64,000 nucleotides of DNA from JACKAQ01 sp020634975 [NCBI: Calditrichia bacterium] (GTDB taxonomy: Bacteria; Calditrichota; Calditrichia; RBG-13-44-9): the NCBI GenBank assembly GCA_020634975.1, contig JACKAQ010000002.1:372001-436000 (forward strand). Direction: 5' to 3'. The notes below the pieces were generated by a model. The model did no database searches, was not told the DNA's origin, and saw nothing but the letters and a program-made list of their open reading frames with translations. The position numbers and the translations under genes are program-made. This document shows positions 29,796 to 39,940 of the stretch, piece by piece. The number at the start of each line of letters is the position of its first letter. Position 1 is the first letter of the stretch.

Positions 29796-31025
29796 ATGCC
29801 AAAACTTAGTTCAAAAGATTATATGGAGATGGAGAGTCGTTATGGTGCACACAACTATCACCCGCTGGAAGTCGTTCTCGCCAAAGGAAAAGGCGTTTGG
29901 GTGTGGGATGTGGAAGGCGAAAAATACATGGACTTTCTTTCTGCCTACAGCGCTGTAAATCAGGGACATTGCCATCCAAAAATATTGAATGCGATGGTTG
30001 AGCAGGCGCAAACGCTTGCACTCACATCCCGCGCATTTTACAACAATGTTTTGGGTGAATACGAAAAATATGTAACCGAATTATTCGGTTACGACAAAGT
30101 TTTGCCGATGAACACCGGCGTTGAAGGCGTTGAAACCGCCATCAAATTGGCCCGGAAATGGGCGTATGACGTAAAAGGTGTGCCCAAAAATCAGGCAAAA
30201 GTCGTTTTCGCGGAAGGCAATTTTCACGGCAGAACATTGACAATCGTTTCTGCATCCACGGACCCGGATTGCAAAGAGGGCTTTGGCCCGTACATGCCCG
30301 GCATCGAAGTGGTTCCTTACAACGATACCGATGCGCTGGCAAAAGCGCTGGAAGACCCGAACGTTTGTGCTTTTCTGGTGGAGCCGATTCAGGGCGAAGC
30401 CGGTGTAATGGTTCCGGATAACGGCTATCTCAAAAAAGCCCACGAATTGTGTAAATCCAAAAATGTGCTGCTCATTTGCGACGAAGTGCAAACCGGATTG
30501 TGCCGGACCGGCAAAATGCTCGCTTCCGATCACGAAGGTATTCGCCCCGACATGATAATTTTGGGGAAGGCACTTTCCGGCGGCATGCTGCCCGTATCCG
30601 CTGTGCTCTGCGATGACGAAATTATGCTGACCATCAAACCCGGCCAACATGGTTCAACCTACGGCGGCAATCCGCTGGCATGCCGGGTGGCCATTGCATC
30701 GCTGGAGGTTTTGCTGGAAGAAAAACTGGCAGAAAACGCCGAACGTTTGGGCAAGCATTTCCGGGCTGAAGTGCAGAAAATGGTCGACAAATATCCGCAT
30801 GTCACGCTGGTACGTGGGAAAGGATTGCTGAACGCGATTGTTATCGAGCCGACCAAAGATGGCAAAACCGCGTGGGATGTTTGCGTTGAACTGAAAAACC
30901 ACGGTTTGCTGGCGAAGCCAACCCATACCCATATTATCCGTTTCGCTCCACCGTTGATTATTAATGATGAAGAAATCAACTGGGCGCTCGAACGCATCGA
31001 AACGGTACTTAAAAAATTCAATTAA
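29796..31025 (+). CDS. rocD: RocD, ornithine--oxo-acid aminotransferase
   Basis: PLP enzyme converting ornithine and 2-oxoglutarate to glutamate semialdehyde. 409 residues, ATG 29796 with GGAGG upstream. Features: [23 protein letters not shown] at the N-terminus, [17 protein letters not shown], the DEVQTG motif and the PLP lysine in [16 protein letters not shown]. Sequence and the YGAHNYHP start are typical of ornithine rather than acetylornithine aminotransferase. Its own terminator follows. It may link ornithine degradation to proline/glutamate. Confidence 0.94.
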   Translation: MPKLSSKDYMEMESRYGAHNYHPLEVVLAKGKGVWVWDVEGEKYMDFLSAYSAVNQGHCHPKILNAMVEQAQTLALTSRAFYNNVLGEYEKYVTELFGYDKVLPMNTGVEGVETAIKLARKWAYDVKGVPKNQAKVVFAEGNFHGRTLTIVSASTDPDCKEGFGPYMPGIEVVPYNDTDALAKALEDPNVCAFLVEPIQGEAGVMVPDNGYLKKAHELCKSKNVLLICDEVQTGLCRTGKMLASDHEGIRPDMIILGKALSGGMLPVSAVLCDDEIMLTIKPGQHGSTYGGNPLACRVAIASLEVLLEEKLAENAERLGKHFRAEVQKMVDKYPHVTLVRGKGLLNAIVIEPTKDGKTAWDVCVELKNHGLLAKPTHTHIIRFAPPLIINDEEINWALERIETVLKKFN

Positions 31026-31056
31026 GCGACGAATTGAATTTGCAACTGATCTTCAA

Positions 31057-31105
31057 ATGCCTCAAACCTGTTTTAAATTCAAAATATTGAAGCGGTTTGA
31101 GGCAT
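31057..31105 (+). terminator. Intrinsic terminator of rocD
   Basis: Long 12-bp stem ATGCCTCAAACC / GGTTTGAGGCAT with a 25-base loop, followed by CATTTTTA. Confidence 0.7.
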
Positions 31106-31173
31106 CATTTTTAGCAGGCTTTTTAAGCGACAACTGTAATTGATAACTGATAATTGACAAAACAGGAGGCTCC

Positions 31174-32109
31174 ATGAAAATATTGATATCTGACAAATCG
31201 TCACCCGTTTGCGAGCAAATTTTGCGCGATGCCGGGCACGATGTGGATGTAAACACCGGGCTTTCGCCGGATGAACTGGCGAAAATAATTCCCGCATATC
31301 ACGGATTAATCGTTCGCAGCGCGACAAAGGTTACCCGCGAAATTATCGACGCAGCCAAATCGCTGAAGCTGATCGGGCGCGCCGGAACCGGTGTGGACAA
31401 CATCGACGTAGCTTACGCCCGCGAACGCGACATTGTGGTGATGAACACGCCCGGCGGTAACAGCAACGCCGTTGCAGAACTGACGCTTGCACAAATGCTC
31501 AATCTCGCCCGCGATGTGTTCAACGCGACAACATCAATCAAAGCCCATCGCTGGGAAAAGAAAAATTTCAAAGGATACGAAATTTCCGGCAAAACGCTCG
31601 GACTGCTCGGCTACGGCCGGGTGAGCCGGTTGCTCGGACAAAAAGCGCTGGCGCTCGGAATGACCGTGCTCTGTTTCGATCCCAAAATCGCCAAAAATAT
31701 TGAAGATTGCGATGGTATTCAACTGGTTGCAAATGTAGATGATGTGTTGCAAAAAGCAGATTATTTATCAATGAACCTGACCCGGCGCGATGACACGCGA
31801 AACTTCCTCGGCAAAGCCGAATTCGCAAAAATGAAGCGTGGTTCTTATTTTTTGAACGGCGCACGCGGCGGTTTGGTTGATGAAAAAGCGCTGCTTTCCG
31901 CGCTCGACGACGGCACATTGGCCGGCGCAGCATTGGATGTTTTCGAAGCTGAGCCACCAGTTGATTTCACGCTGATCGACCATCCGAAAGTGATTTGCAC
32001 ACCGCATATCGGCGCGGCAAGTTTCGAAGCGCAGGAAAATGTTGCGGCTGCTGTCGCCCGTCAATTCGTAGATTTTTTTGCCGGAAAAGGCGCGACAAAC
32101 GCCGTTTGA
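31174..32109 (+). CDS. Short 2-hydroxyacid dehydrogenase, SerA-like
   Basis: 311 residues, D-isomer-specific dehydrogenase of the phosphoglycerate dehydrogenase type, without the C-terminal ACT domain. It has the substrate loop LIVRSATKVT, RAGTGVDNIDV, catalytic Arg in NGARGGLVDE, Glu in DVFEAEPP and His in TPHIGAAS. The NAD motif GxGxxG reads GYGRVS (Ser151 in place of the last Gly), a minor departure. Ribosome site GGAGG upstream. It may make serine, but glyoxylate or hydroxypyruvate reductase use is possible; pdxS/pdxT next door make PLP and do not decide it. Confidence 0.82.
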   Translation: MKILISDKSSPVCEQILRDAGHDVDVNTGLSPDELAKIIPAYHGLIVRSATKVTREIIDAAKSLKLIGRAGTGVDNIDVAYARERDIVVMNTPGGNSNAVAELTLAQMLNLARDVFNATTSIKAHRWEKKNFKGYEISGKTLGLLGYGRVSRLLGQKALALGMTVLCFDPKIAKNIEDCDGIQLVANVDDVLQKADYLSMNLTRRDDTRNFLGKAEFAKMKRGSYFLNGARGGLVDEKALLSALDDGTLAGAALDVFEAEPPVDFTLIDHPKVICTPHIGAASFEAQENVAAAVARQFVDFFAGKGATNAV

Positions 32110-32141
32110 GTTTCCCGAAACTTTCGAAATTTAAGAAATAA

Positions 32142-32171
32142 TTGTAAAATTCACCGGTACGGGTTTATATT
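32142..32171 (+). promoter_or_regulatory. Candidate promoter of pdxS
   Basis: TTGTAA at 32142-32147, 18-base spacer, TATATT at 32166-32171. It lies about 70 bases before the pdxS start. Confidence 0.3.
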
Positions 32172-32238
32172 CCTTTGTTACAGATTTGATAACCAAAATC
32201 AGCAACAAATAATGAATTCATTATAAGGAGTTACAACG

Positions 32239-33129
32239 TTGAGCATGTTAACAAACAAAGATTTTCAGGTCAAAGTAGGGTTGGCTGAAATGCTCAAAGG
32301 CGGCGTAATTATGGACGTCACCAATGCCGAACAAGCCAAAATTGCCGAAGACGCCGGCGCGGTTGCCGTGATGGCGTTGGAGCGAATTCCTGCCGATATC
32401 CGTGCGCAGGGCGGCGTTGCGCGAATGAGCAATCCCCGTTTGATCAAAGAAATCCAGAAAACCGTTTCGATTCCCGTAATGGCGAAAGTCCGTATCGGTC
32501 ACTTTGCGGAAGCACAGATTTTACAATCACTTGGCATCGATTTTATCGACGAAAGCGAAGTGCTCACACCCGCCGATGAAGAATATCATGTTGACAAATT
32601 TGCCTTCAAAGCACCGTTCGTTTGCGGCTGCCGGGAAATCGGCGAAGCCCTTCGCCGAATCGGTGAAGGCGCCGCAATGTTGCGCACCAAAGGCGAAGCC
32701 GGCACCGGAAATATTGTGGAAGCTGTTCGGCACATGCGTTCCGTCCAGCGGGAAATTAAGCGCATCACTACATTGGGCAACGAAGAATTGGTAACCTACG
32801 CAAAAGGCATCGGTGCGCCGGTGGATCTGGTTCGCTACGTTCAGGAAAACGGCAAATTGCCGGTCCCGAATTTTGCGGCTGGCGGCATTGCAACCCCGGC
32901 TGACGCATCGTTGATGATGCAGTTGGGCGCCGAATCCGTTTTCGTCGGCAGCGGCATTTTCAAATCGGATGATCCGGCGGAACGCGCCCGCGCCATTGTT
33001 TTGGCAACAACTCATTTCAACGATCCGGATATCGTTTGCAAAGCCTCCGAAGGTCTGCGCGATGCCATGCCCGGTCTGGAAATCGGCGAAATTCCCGAAG
33101 GACAGATCATGCAAAACCGTGGCTGGTAA
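32239..33129 (+). CDS. pdxS: PdxS, pyridoxal 5'-phosphate synthase lyase subunit
   Basis: Makes PLP from ribose 5-phosphate, glyceraldehyde 3-phosphate and ammonia. 296 residues, (beta/alpha)8 barrel with [17 protein letters not shown], the catalytic Lys in [16 protein letters not shown], and [19 protein letters not shown]. The AAGGAG site is 8 bases before a TTG at 32239 and 14 before ATG 32245; I take the TTG. It is separated from pdxT by a hairpin terminator. Confidence 0.96.
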   Translation: MSMLTNKDFQVKVGLAEMLKGGVIMDVTNAEQAKIAEDAGAVAVMALERIPADIRAQGGVARMSNPRLIKEIQKTVSIPVMAKVRIGHFAEAQILQSLGIDFIDESEVLTPADEEYHVDKFAFKAPFVCGCREIGEALRRIGEGAAMLRTKGEAGTGNIVEAVRHMRSVQREIKRITTLGNEELVTYAKGIGAPVDLVRYVQENGKLPVPNFAAGGIATPADASLMMQLGAESVFVGSGIFKSDDPAERARAIVLATTHFNDPDIVCKASEGLRDAMPGLEIGEIPEGQIMQNRGW

Positions 33130-33166
33130 TCCCGGAACTGCGGAACAAACAATTGAATGCTACCCG

Positions 33167-33200
33167 AGCAGCGCAATTTATTTTGCGCTGCTTCTTTTTT
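33167..33200 (+). terminator. Hairpin with T-tract between pdxS and pdxT
   Basis: 10-bp perfect stem AGCAGCGCAA / TTGCGCTGCT with a 6-base loop, then TCTTTTTTT. It lies 37 bases after the pdxS stop and about 40 before pdxT, and looks like an intrinsic terminator or attenuator. Confidence 0.85.
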
Positions 33201-33231
33201 TGGCTAAAATTTGAAATCAGGAGATGATCAG

Positions 33232-33807
33232 ATGCGATTGGGTGTTTTGGCGCTTCAGGGCGATTTTTATCGGCATTTTGAACGCATTCGCGAACTCGGC
33301 ATCGATGCCGCATATGTGAAAAAACCGAATGAATTGTGGGAATGCCACGGGCTGATTATTCCCGGCGGCGAATCTACAACGTTGGTTAAACTGCTGAAAA
33401 ATATTGATTTATATGATGAAATTCCCAAATTCAATAAAAAATTTCCGGTGTTCGGCACCTGCGCCGGTGCGATTTTGCTCAGCCAGCACGTGACCAATCA
33501 TCCGGTGGAATCGTTCAAATTATTGGATGTGGATATCGAACGAAACGCCTACGGTACGCAAATCGATTCTTTTTTTGAAGATATCGCGCTGGATTTCGGT
33601 GGACAGCCGGAAACGGTGGAAGCCGTTTTTATTCGCGCACCCAAATTCACCCGAATTGGTGAAAACGTGCGGATTTTGGCACAGCACAACGGCGATGTGG
33701 TGATGGTGGAAAGCGAAAATGCAATGGCAGCCACGTTTCACCCGGAGCTGACCAAATCTACCCGCATTCACGAATATTTTGCGGATAAAGTTCGTAAGTG
33801 TCTGTAA
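33232..33807 (+). CDS. pdxT: PdxT, glutaminase subunit of PLP synthase
   Basis: Class I-type glutamine amidotransferase that supplies ammonia to PdxS. 191 residues; ATG 33232 with GGAG upstream (the frame opens at 33211). GGESTT, nucleophile Cys in GTCAGAILL and His/Glu in FHPELT form the triad. Its operon partner is pdxS, but a terminator-like hairpin lies between them. Confidence 0.95.
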   Translation: MRLGVLALQGDFYRHFERIRELGIDAAYVKKPNELWECHGLIIPGGESTTLVKLLKNIDLYDEIPKFNKKFPVFGTCAGAILLSQHVTNHPVESFKLLDVDIERNAYGTQIDSFFEDIALDFGGQPETVEAVFIRAPKFTRIGENVRILAQHNGDVVMVESENAMAATFHPELTKSTRIHEYFADKVRKCL

Positions 33808-33840
33808 ATATTTATGTTGTTAAAAATCATTTTGAATAAA

Positions 33841-33870
33841 AAAAGCCCGGCTGAAATCAACCGGGCTTTT
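33841..33870. terminator. Bidirectional terminator between pdxT and the porU-like gene
   Basis: Perfect stem AAAAGCCCGG / CCGGGCTTTT with a 10-base loop, between convergent genes; A-tracts and T-tracts on both sides fit termination in both directions. Confidence 0.88.
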
Positions 33871-33889
33871 GCTTTTTATGTCGAATTTG

Positions 33890-36800
33890 TTATCGCGTAA
33901 TGGCAAGTTTCTCGATTTTTTCCAGCGTTTTCTCGCCGTCATCAACCACTACTTTGTAAAGATAGACGCCGTTTGCAACCAGGTCGCCATCTTCATCGCG
34001 ACCGTCCCAGGCTATTTTGTTGAATCCCGCGCGGGCGGTATCGCGAATTTCGCGAATCAAACGACCGTAAACCGTGTAAATTTTGATGGTTGCCTCGCCA
34101 ATGCCGTTCGGCGATTGATATTGAAATGTGAACGTTGTTTCATCTGAAAACGGATTCGGGTAATTGATCACCCGGTCGAGCATCAGGTTGCTGGCGGATG
34201 CCGTTGTAAAACTCAATTGCGATTCGGAATAATTGTTCAGATTATCCCACGCGGAGATTTTCAGGGAGTGCGTGCCGTTGGAAAGGGTAGGGAGGGCGTA
34301 TCGTAATTTGCCGCTGGTAAAACTGTTGACATCGTAAACAAAAAATTCCGTGACGTCTTTTCGAATGTTGTCGTCGATGATCAGCTCAATGCGGTGCCCG
34401 ACTTCGCCGGTGAGGTTGATGCCATTTTCATCGACCAATTCCACCACCAATTCCGATTGTTGCTGCACATAATCGCCGTCAAAAAAATCGGGTTGTTCGG
34501 CAAATGAGAAATCGATGCCGGGACCTTCTGCGTCGACAACCTCGCTGGCAGTGCCGAAAAACAGCAAATCATTTTCAAATCCGGCGGCGTCTCCTTCGTC
34601 GCTCCATGCGTAAATGCTCAATCTGCCGGTTCGTGTGTTCCTGTATTTTATGGATTTAGGCACGATAAATCCGGCATCTTCGATTAATCCGTTTGTTACA
34701 GAAACAACCCCTTTAAAAATGGTGCCGCCCTGATAAATATACCGGCGATTGATAATGGTGTTAAATACGCTGTCTACCGCATCGTAAACGCGGATGAGCG
34801 CTTTGCCGTTAAAATTGCTGAGAATTTGTCCGGTGCTGTCTGTGATTGCGGCGTTTAGCGAAACTTTGGAGAGCGCTTTCAACGTGTCTGAACTGGCACT
34901 GGTGATAGTTTCAACCCTGACAACGTTTTCGGGATCGGCAAGTCGCAATGCGACATCGCCAAAAAGGTGATATTTCTGATCATTTGTATCACCGCTTAAT
35001 GCTTCGTTGAAAGCGTCACCGAGGATGCGCGAATGTTTTTTTTCATCAACATTGTTGAATAGATTCTTCACAAAATCTTCCACGAAGAACAGGTTGTCAA
35101 ACGAGAACGTCGGGCGCGATGCCGCCAACGAAATAATACCGCCACCTTCCGGTGCCCAAACCATTTCTTCCGCCATCGATGGAATTGCCGGATTGTCGTA
35201 TTTTCCCCATGTGCAGGTTGCGGCAATCCAGATCGGCAATCGACCGGAATTCTGGATGAGCGGCAGATCGCGGGCGCGGGTGAGCGCCTGTTCGTGCGCC
35301 CAGGTGTTGGGATCGCCGTGACCAAAGAAGTTGACAATCAGCGTGCCGCGATTAATCTGGTTCAATAAATCAGTGGTTGCCTTGGGTTTTTGGCGACCCA
35401 AACCACCGGCCTGAGTATCGTAATCCACTAAAAATATTTTAGTTACATCAAATTTTTGAGGAATTCTTTTGTAAATTCTTTCGCTTTGGTCGGTGTGATA
35501 ATATTCCCCGCAACTGCCGCCGCCGGCGCACTCGTCATCCGCAACCAAAGTGATGGTCGATTGCCATCCGGCATAGGTTTCCTGCGTATTTTTGTATGCA
35601 TCCTGATATGCCCGCATTTTGTTGATATAGTTGGTCACATCAGATGGCGAATTGGCGGGCAACCGGGCAATTGGGATTTGCGGATCCAGCCGGCTAGTGC
35701 TGGTTGCAGAAAATGCAGTGTAAAATAAATCGGTGCACCGGCTGGTGATGTCATCCTGATATGTGACCTGAAATGTGGGGATGTGATTGACATAATTGGG
35801 TTGGGCAATATTGCGGTAATCGTAGCTGCCATCGCCGAGAAGCTGCACATAATGCGGGCGCAGCCGTGCGGGATCGGCAGAATTGCTGCCCCAATTTTCA
35901 TAAGCGTATTTCAGGAAATCGCGGATTGCCGCAGGATCGCCAACGCCGGATGAAAATTCCAGAAAAATATCGTCAACGAGAATGCGTTCCGCTTCCATTT
36001 CGCCGGGAGCCTGATTCTCTTTAAAATTTTCCCAATCCTGTGCAACATCAAACAGCTCTTTGCTGGTGATGATCAGCAACCTGCCAACGCGATTCGGATC
36101 GCGCAAATTGGGATGATTTTCCACCTGCTCGATACCGGAAACCGCTTTTATCGCGGCATCTGCAAATACATAATAGCTTTTTTTTGCCGAGCCAATCGGT
36201 GTAGCCGGTTGATGGAAAGTGACGGTCGAGCTGTTGCTCAGCGGCGTGATTTGGCGAACATTCGCGAAATCGCTGACATCCCAAACGCGGTTATTGGACG
36301 CTGCAAGATTTGTTATCGAAAATGCCACCGGCGCTGCGCCGATGTCGTAATAAAATTTCAGAAAGTTGTTTTCCGCCTGAAATCGCCGGGGAATCCGGAT
36401 TTCAAAATAATCCAGAAACATGTAGCTGCCTTCCAGATTCGCGGTGTAATCCACTGTAAACGAATTTGAACCGGCGTTAAGTGTTGTAATATTAACAGAA
36501 TTGATCCGTTCGGAGCTGGATGTAAATATAATATTATCAGCAATTTGGCTGCCGTTTACCAACAAATCGGTTGTGTAGCGATAGCTGCGATTGTCGTACC
36601 AATGCGCACCGGAGCCGCCCTTTAATCGATATGAAAAATTGCCCGCACCGCTAACAATACTATTAGGCAAATTAAACGAGATGCTTTTTTGTTCGGCAGT
36701 GCCTTGAAAACGCTCCCAATACCAATCCAGCCCGGATTCCAGAATGCTGTAATTATCTTCGCTGAAATGATGCAAATCGGTAAACTGGTCGGGCGTAACG

Positions 36801-37894
36801 GCACTGGTAATTTGTTGGGATGGGGCAATTTCCATCCGTTTTCCGCTGTTTTGGTTGAAAGTGAGCAGGTAGTAATTGGTTGATCCGTATGGATTTATGC
36901 TGTAACTCCAATCGTTTCCGCTATTTCGCCAGCCCTCTGTTGCCCTGCCGAAAAACAGGATCGATTCACCGGCGTCCAACAGGCCGTTGCTGTTGGCATC
37001 GTTCACGGAAATGGCGACTTCGTTTAAATCTTCCGGGCGAGAAGTGGCTGCGCCAACGGGCAGCGGATCGCCGCCGTGATTGAACATTTGGATGGTTGTG
37101 ACATCAACCGTGCTCAAATTTACACCCTGATCCTGCAGGTTTGATCCGGTAATTCGGTAAATACCTTCTTCGGTAACGGGAATTTTAAGCCATGTGCCGC
37201 TGTTCAGGCTGTAATCGACAGTGGTGCGCTGCAGTGCGTATTTTTGCGGTAATCCCCAGTTTTTGCTGGTTTCATAATTCAGTAACCGCCTGCGGTGATA
37301 ATCTTGTTCAACTTCAGAAATTTTTGCGGTTCGTGTAGCAATTTGCCCACCGCTGATATCGATGCGAATCCGAATTTTTTTGATCACTCGTAAACTCTGC
37401 TCGGCCGGTAAATATTGAACCGGTTGAATTTGCAGGGTGACGGTTCGCATAAAACGCACATCTGCGGGTTCGGTCATTTCAACAATTGTTGCGGGAAAAG
37501 GAGCTGCGCCGTTGTAAATATCTTCGTCCAAACGAACAGTTTCCGGCGTTTTCACACCAACAGACGGAATACCGGGCAAGGCAATTTTTCCGGAATATTC
37601 TTCCTGACCGAGAATTTCGTAGCTCATTTTTGCCGTTGCACCCGGCGGGATCGCAAGACTAGTAATCGAATATGGGAGCATCGGTGCGCCGGGTTGGCGA
37701 ATCATCCGTGCACCGTCATAATCGAACCGGGTGTAGGTTTGTCCGTCCAATTCGATTTCGGAAAGTTGCGGAGCGGGGAGGCTGAACTCGACGATTATCT
37801 GCCGCGTAGAATTTTCAATCAACCGGGTTTGTGCTGAAACAATTGTGCTGGCAGTAATCCAGATCAGCAATCCTGTAAGGCATTTGTTAAACAT
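33890..37894 (-). CDS. PorU-like C25 cysteine peptidase of type IX secretion
   Basis: 1334 residues from ATG 37894 (AGGAG 8 bases upstream; the frame opens at 37942). Signal peptide LTGLLIWITASTIVSAQ. The N-terminal beta domains have IPVTEEGIYRITGSNLQ, as in PorU. The C25 (gingipain-like) domain has YVQLLGDGSYDY, the catalytic His859 in NFFGHGDPNTW and Cys894 in ATCTWGKYD. The C-terminus (about 1240-1334) is a FlgD-like/sorting domain (NYPNPFSDETTFTF ... DGRDEDGDLVANGVYLYKV). PorU is the outer-membrane sortase that removes C-terminal signals from exported proteins; a secreted C25 protease is the alternative. A PorV-like protein lies at 49.8 kb. Confidence 0.85.
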   Translation of the reverse strand: MFNKCLTGLLIWITASTIVSAQTRLIENSTRQIIVEFSLPAPQLSEIELDGQTYTRFDYDGARMIRQPGAPMLPYSITSLAIPPGATAKMSYEILGQEEYSGKIALPGIPSVGVKTPETVRLDEDIYNGAAPFPATIVEMTEPADVRFMRTVTLQIQPVQYLPAEQSLRVIKKIRIRIDISGGQIATRTAKISEVEQDYHRRRLLNYETSKNWGLPQKYALQRTTVDYSLNSGTWLKIPVTEEGIYRITGSNLQDQGVNLSTVDVTTIQMFNHGGDPLPVGAATSRPEDLNEVAISVNDANSNGLLDAGESILFFGRATEGWRNSGNDWSYSINPYGSTNYYLLTFNQNSGKRMEIAPSQQITSAVTPDQFTDLHHFSEDNYSILESGLDWYWERFQGTAEQKSISFNLPNSIVSGAGNFSYRLKGGSGAHWYDNRSYRYTTDLLVNGSQIADNIIFTSSSERINSVNITTLNAGSNSFTVDYTANLEGSYMFLDYFEIRIPRRFQAENNFLKFYYDIGAAPVAFSITNLAASNNRVWDVSDFANVRQITPLSNSSTVTFHQPATPIGSAKKSYYVFADAAIKAVSGIEQVENHPNLRDPNRVGRLLIITSKELFDVAQDWENFKENQAPGEMEAERILVDDIFLEFSSGVGDPAAIRDFLKYAYENWGSNSADPARLRPHYVQLLGDGSYDYRNIAQPNYVNHIPTFQVTYQDDITSRCTDLFYTAFSATSTSRLDPQIPIARLPANSPSDVTNYINKMRAYQDAYKNTQETYAGWQSTITLVADDECAGGGSCGEYYHTDQSERIYKRIPQKFDVTKIFLVDYDTQAGGLGRQKPKATTDLLNQINRGTLIVNFFGHGDPNTWAHEQALTRARDLPLIQNSGRLPIWIAATCTWGKYDNPAIPSMAEEMVWAPEGGGIISLAASRPTFSFDNLFFVEDFVKNLFNNVDEKKHSRILGDAFNEALSGDTNDQKYHLFGDVALRLADPENVVRVETITSASSDTLKALSKVSLNAAITDSTGQILSNFNGKALIRVYDAVDSVFNTIINRRYIYQGGTIFKGVVSVTNGLIEDAGFIVPKSIKYRNTRTGRLSIYAWSDEGDAAGFENDLLFFGTASEVVDAEGPGIDFSFAEQPDFFDGDYVQQQSELVVELVDENGINLTGEVGHRIELIIDDNIRKDVTEFFVYDVNSFTSGKLRYALPTLSNGTHSLKISAWDNLNNYSESQLSFTTASASNLMLDRVINYPNPFSDETTFTFQYQSPNGIGEATIKIYTVYGRLIREIRDTARAGFNKIAWDGRDEDGDLVANGVYLYKVVVDDGEKTLEKIEKLAITR

Positions 37895-38586
37895 GCAGTT
37901 ACTCCTGAAAATATATCTGTTGAAATACGATTTTATGTGCAAATTTTGCTGTGCTTTTTTGTCCGCTTTAGCGTAGCCAATTATACTTGGTAATGCGGAT
38001 CAAGTTCATATTCTAATCAATTTAATGAATTAACACAAGTGTTTGCGAATATCAATTCAAATGCAAATAGTACCGATTGGCATTTGCATTCCTTTCAATT
38101 TTCCTGGTTTGGTAAATGTGGATAAAAAAATCTGAAACCATTTTCTTTTATATTTTTAATTTGTATTTTATGCGCGAAATAAATGCAGAATGTTTTTGAA
38201 TTTCAATGGGGAAATGAAGTACCAAATAATATTCGAATAATGACAATCCTGAAAGCATACCCAAAAAGCGTTGTGTTATTCAGATTGCCTAAAAGATTGA
38301 TTTCACAAAAAAAAGTTTCATTGTCAATTTACGATTGTTTATATTTGTCATCTTAAAGCGAACAGACGGGTAAAACAGCATTCAAATTGATTCCTAAAAT
38401 CGGAATCACATGTAAACCGTAAATGAGAGCATGCGTTCGGTCTTTCTTGGAATGCATATTTGTGTAAAAATTCATTAACTGATTTATCAACTTTGTCGAA
38501 AATGTGTTTTTGTTAAAATAATGTCCTTTTGTATAAAAATAGATGTTGCACTTTGTAATATCTGCTAAAGTAACCGAGAGGAGAAC
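37895..38586. other. Long AT-rich intergenic region upstream of nqrA
   Basis: About 690 bases between divergent genes with no convincing frame. It holds the PorU ribosome site at one end and that of nqrA (GAGAGGAGAAC) at the other, and the promoter candidates for both. No RNA gene or repeat recognised; its length makes a leader or regulatory region possible. Confidence 0.4.
38510..38537 (+). promoter_or_regulatory. Candidate promoter of the nqr operon
   Basis: TTGTTA at 38510-38515, 16-base spacer, TATAAA at 38532-38537, about 50 bases before nqrA. Confidence 0.35.
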
Positions 38587-39936
38587 ATGGGAACGATAAA
38601 GATTAAACGTGGTTTAAATCTTCCCATTTCCGGGGCGCCGGAACAAAAAATTTACGATCAACCGGATGTTCGCCAGGTGGCTTTGCTGGGTGTGGATTAC
38701 CTCGGTATGAAACCAACCATGCATGTGGCTATCGGCGATGAAGTGAAGCTGGGGCAACTGGTTTGTGTTGACAAAAAGATGCCGTTGGTGAAATACACTG
38801 CGCCGGGAACCGGAAAGGTAATGTCCATTCACCGTGGTGCAAAACGCGCTTTTTTATCGATGGTGATTGAACTGAATGGAAAAGATGAAATCACATTCAA
38901 AAGCTATACTGACAGCCAGTTGGCTGGTTTAAACAAAGAAGCTGTGATGGAGCAGTTGATCGAATCCGGGCAGTGGCCGGTTTTGCGTCAACGACCGTTC
39001 TCCAAAGTTGCAAACCCCGAAGACACGCCCCATTCCATTTTTGTAACAGCGATGGACAGCAATCCGCTGGCACCAAAAATGAGCACTATTCTTGCCGGAA
39101 AAGAATCGCTTTTTCAGAGTGGGTTGGTCGTTTTGGGTAAGCTAACTGAAGGAAAAATATATGTTTGCAAATCCCCGGATGAAAATATTCCGGTCGGAAA
39201 TGCGGAACGGGTTGTCGTCGAAAGCTTTGCCGGTAAACATCCGGCCGGTTTGGCGGGCACGCATATTCATTTTCTGGATCCCGTCGGGCGCCATAAAAAA
39301 GTGTGGCATCTTAATGCACAGGATGTTGTGAAAATCGGGTATCTGTTCACTACCGGAAAAATTATGACCGAACATGTAGTTGCGTTGAGCGGACCGCAGG
39401 TGGAAAAACCACGTTTGGTTAAAACACGTGTCGGTGCATCGTTGTTTGAACTGACTACCGGAGCTTTAAAAACCGGCGAGAACCGGATAATTTCCGGCTC
39501 GGTTCTTTCCGGTCGCACCGCAACCCCGGAAGTCGGTTTCCTCGGTCGTTATCATCAGCAGGTTACCGTACTCGCCGAAGGACGTGAAAAACAATTTCTG
39601 GGTTGGATCGCACCCGGTTTTGATAAATATTCATTCATCAACCTGGTTGCATCTAAACTTACCGGGAAAAAATCATTCGACTTTACAACAGCATTGAATG
39701 GTGGACACCGGGCAATTGTGCCGATTGGTGTTTACGAAAAAGTGATGCCTCTGGACATTATGCCAACCTATTTGCTTCGCTCGCTGGCTGTGAACGATGT
39801 TGAAGAAGCAGAAAAACTGGGTGCGCTGGAACTGGACGAAGAAGACCTGGCACTATGCACATTTGTTTGTCAGTCTAAAAATGATTACGGTCCAATGCTC
39901 AGAGAAAATTTAAACATCATAGAAAAGGAAGGATAA
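38587..39936 (+). CDS. nqrA: NqrA, Na+-translocating NADH:quinone reductase subunit A
   Basis: 449 residues, soluble peripheral subunit. Family features: [17 protein letters not shown] start, the [22 protein letters not shown] biotin/lipoyl-like segment, and [17 protein letters not shown]. First gene of an ordered nqrABCDEF cluster with spacing of a few bases; nqrB begins 4 bases after its stop. Confidence 0.96.
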   Translation: MGTIKIKRGLNLPISGAPEQKIYDQPDVRQVALLGVDYLGMKPTMHVAIGDEVKLGQLVCVDKKMPLVKYTAPGTGKVMSIHRGAKRAFLSMVIELNGKDEITFKSYTDSQLAGLNKEAVMEQLIESGQWPVLRQRPFSKVANPEDTPHSIFVTAMDSNPLAPKMSTILAGKESLFQSGLVVLGKLTEGKIYVCKSPDENIPVGNAERVVVESFAGKHPAGLAGTHIHFLDPVGRHKKVWHLNAQDVVKIGYLFTTGKIMTEHVVALSGPQVEKPRLVKTRVGASLFELTTGALKTGENRIISGSVLSGRTATPEVGFLGRYHQQVTVLAEGREKQFLGWIAPGFDKYSFINLVASKLTGKKSFDFTTALNGGHRAIVPIGVYEKVMPLDIMPTYLLRSLAVNDVEEAEKLGALELDEEDLALCTFVCQSKNDYGPMLRENLNIIEKEG

Positions 39937-39940
39937 GGCG

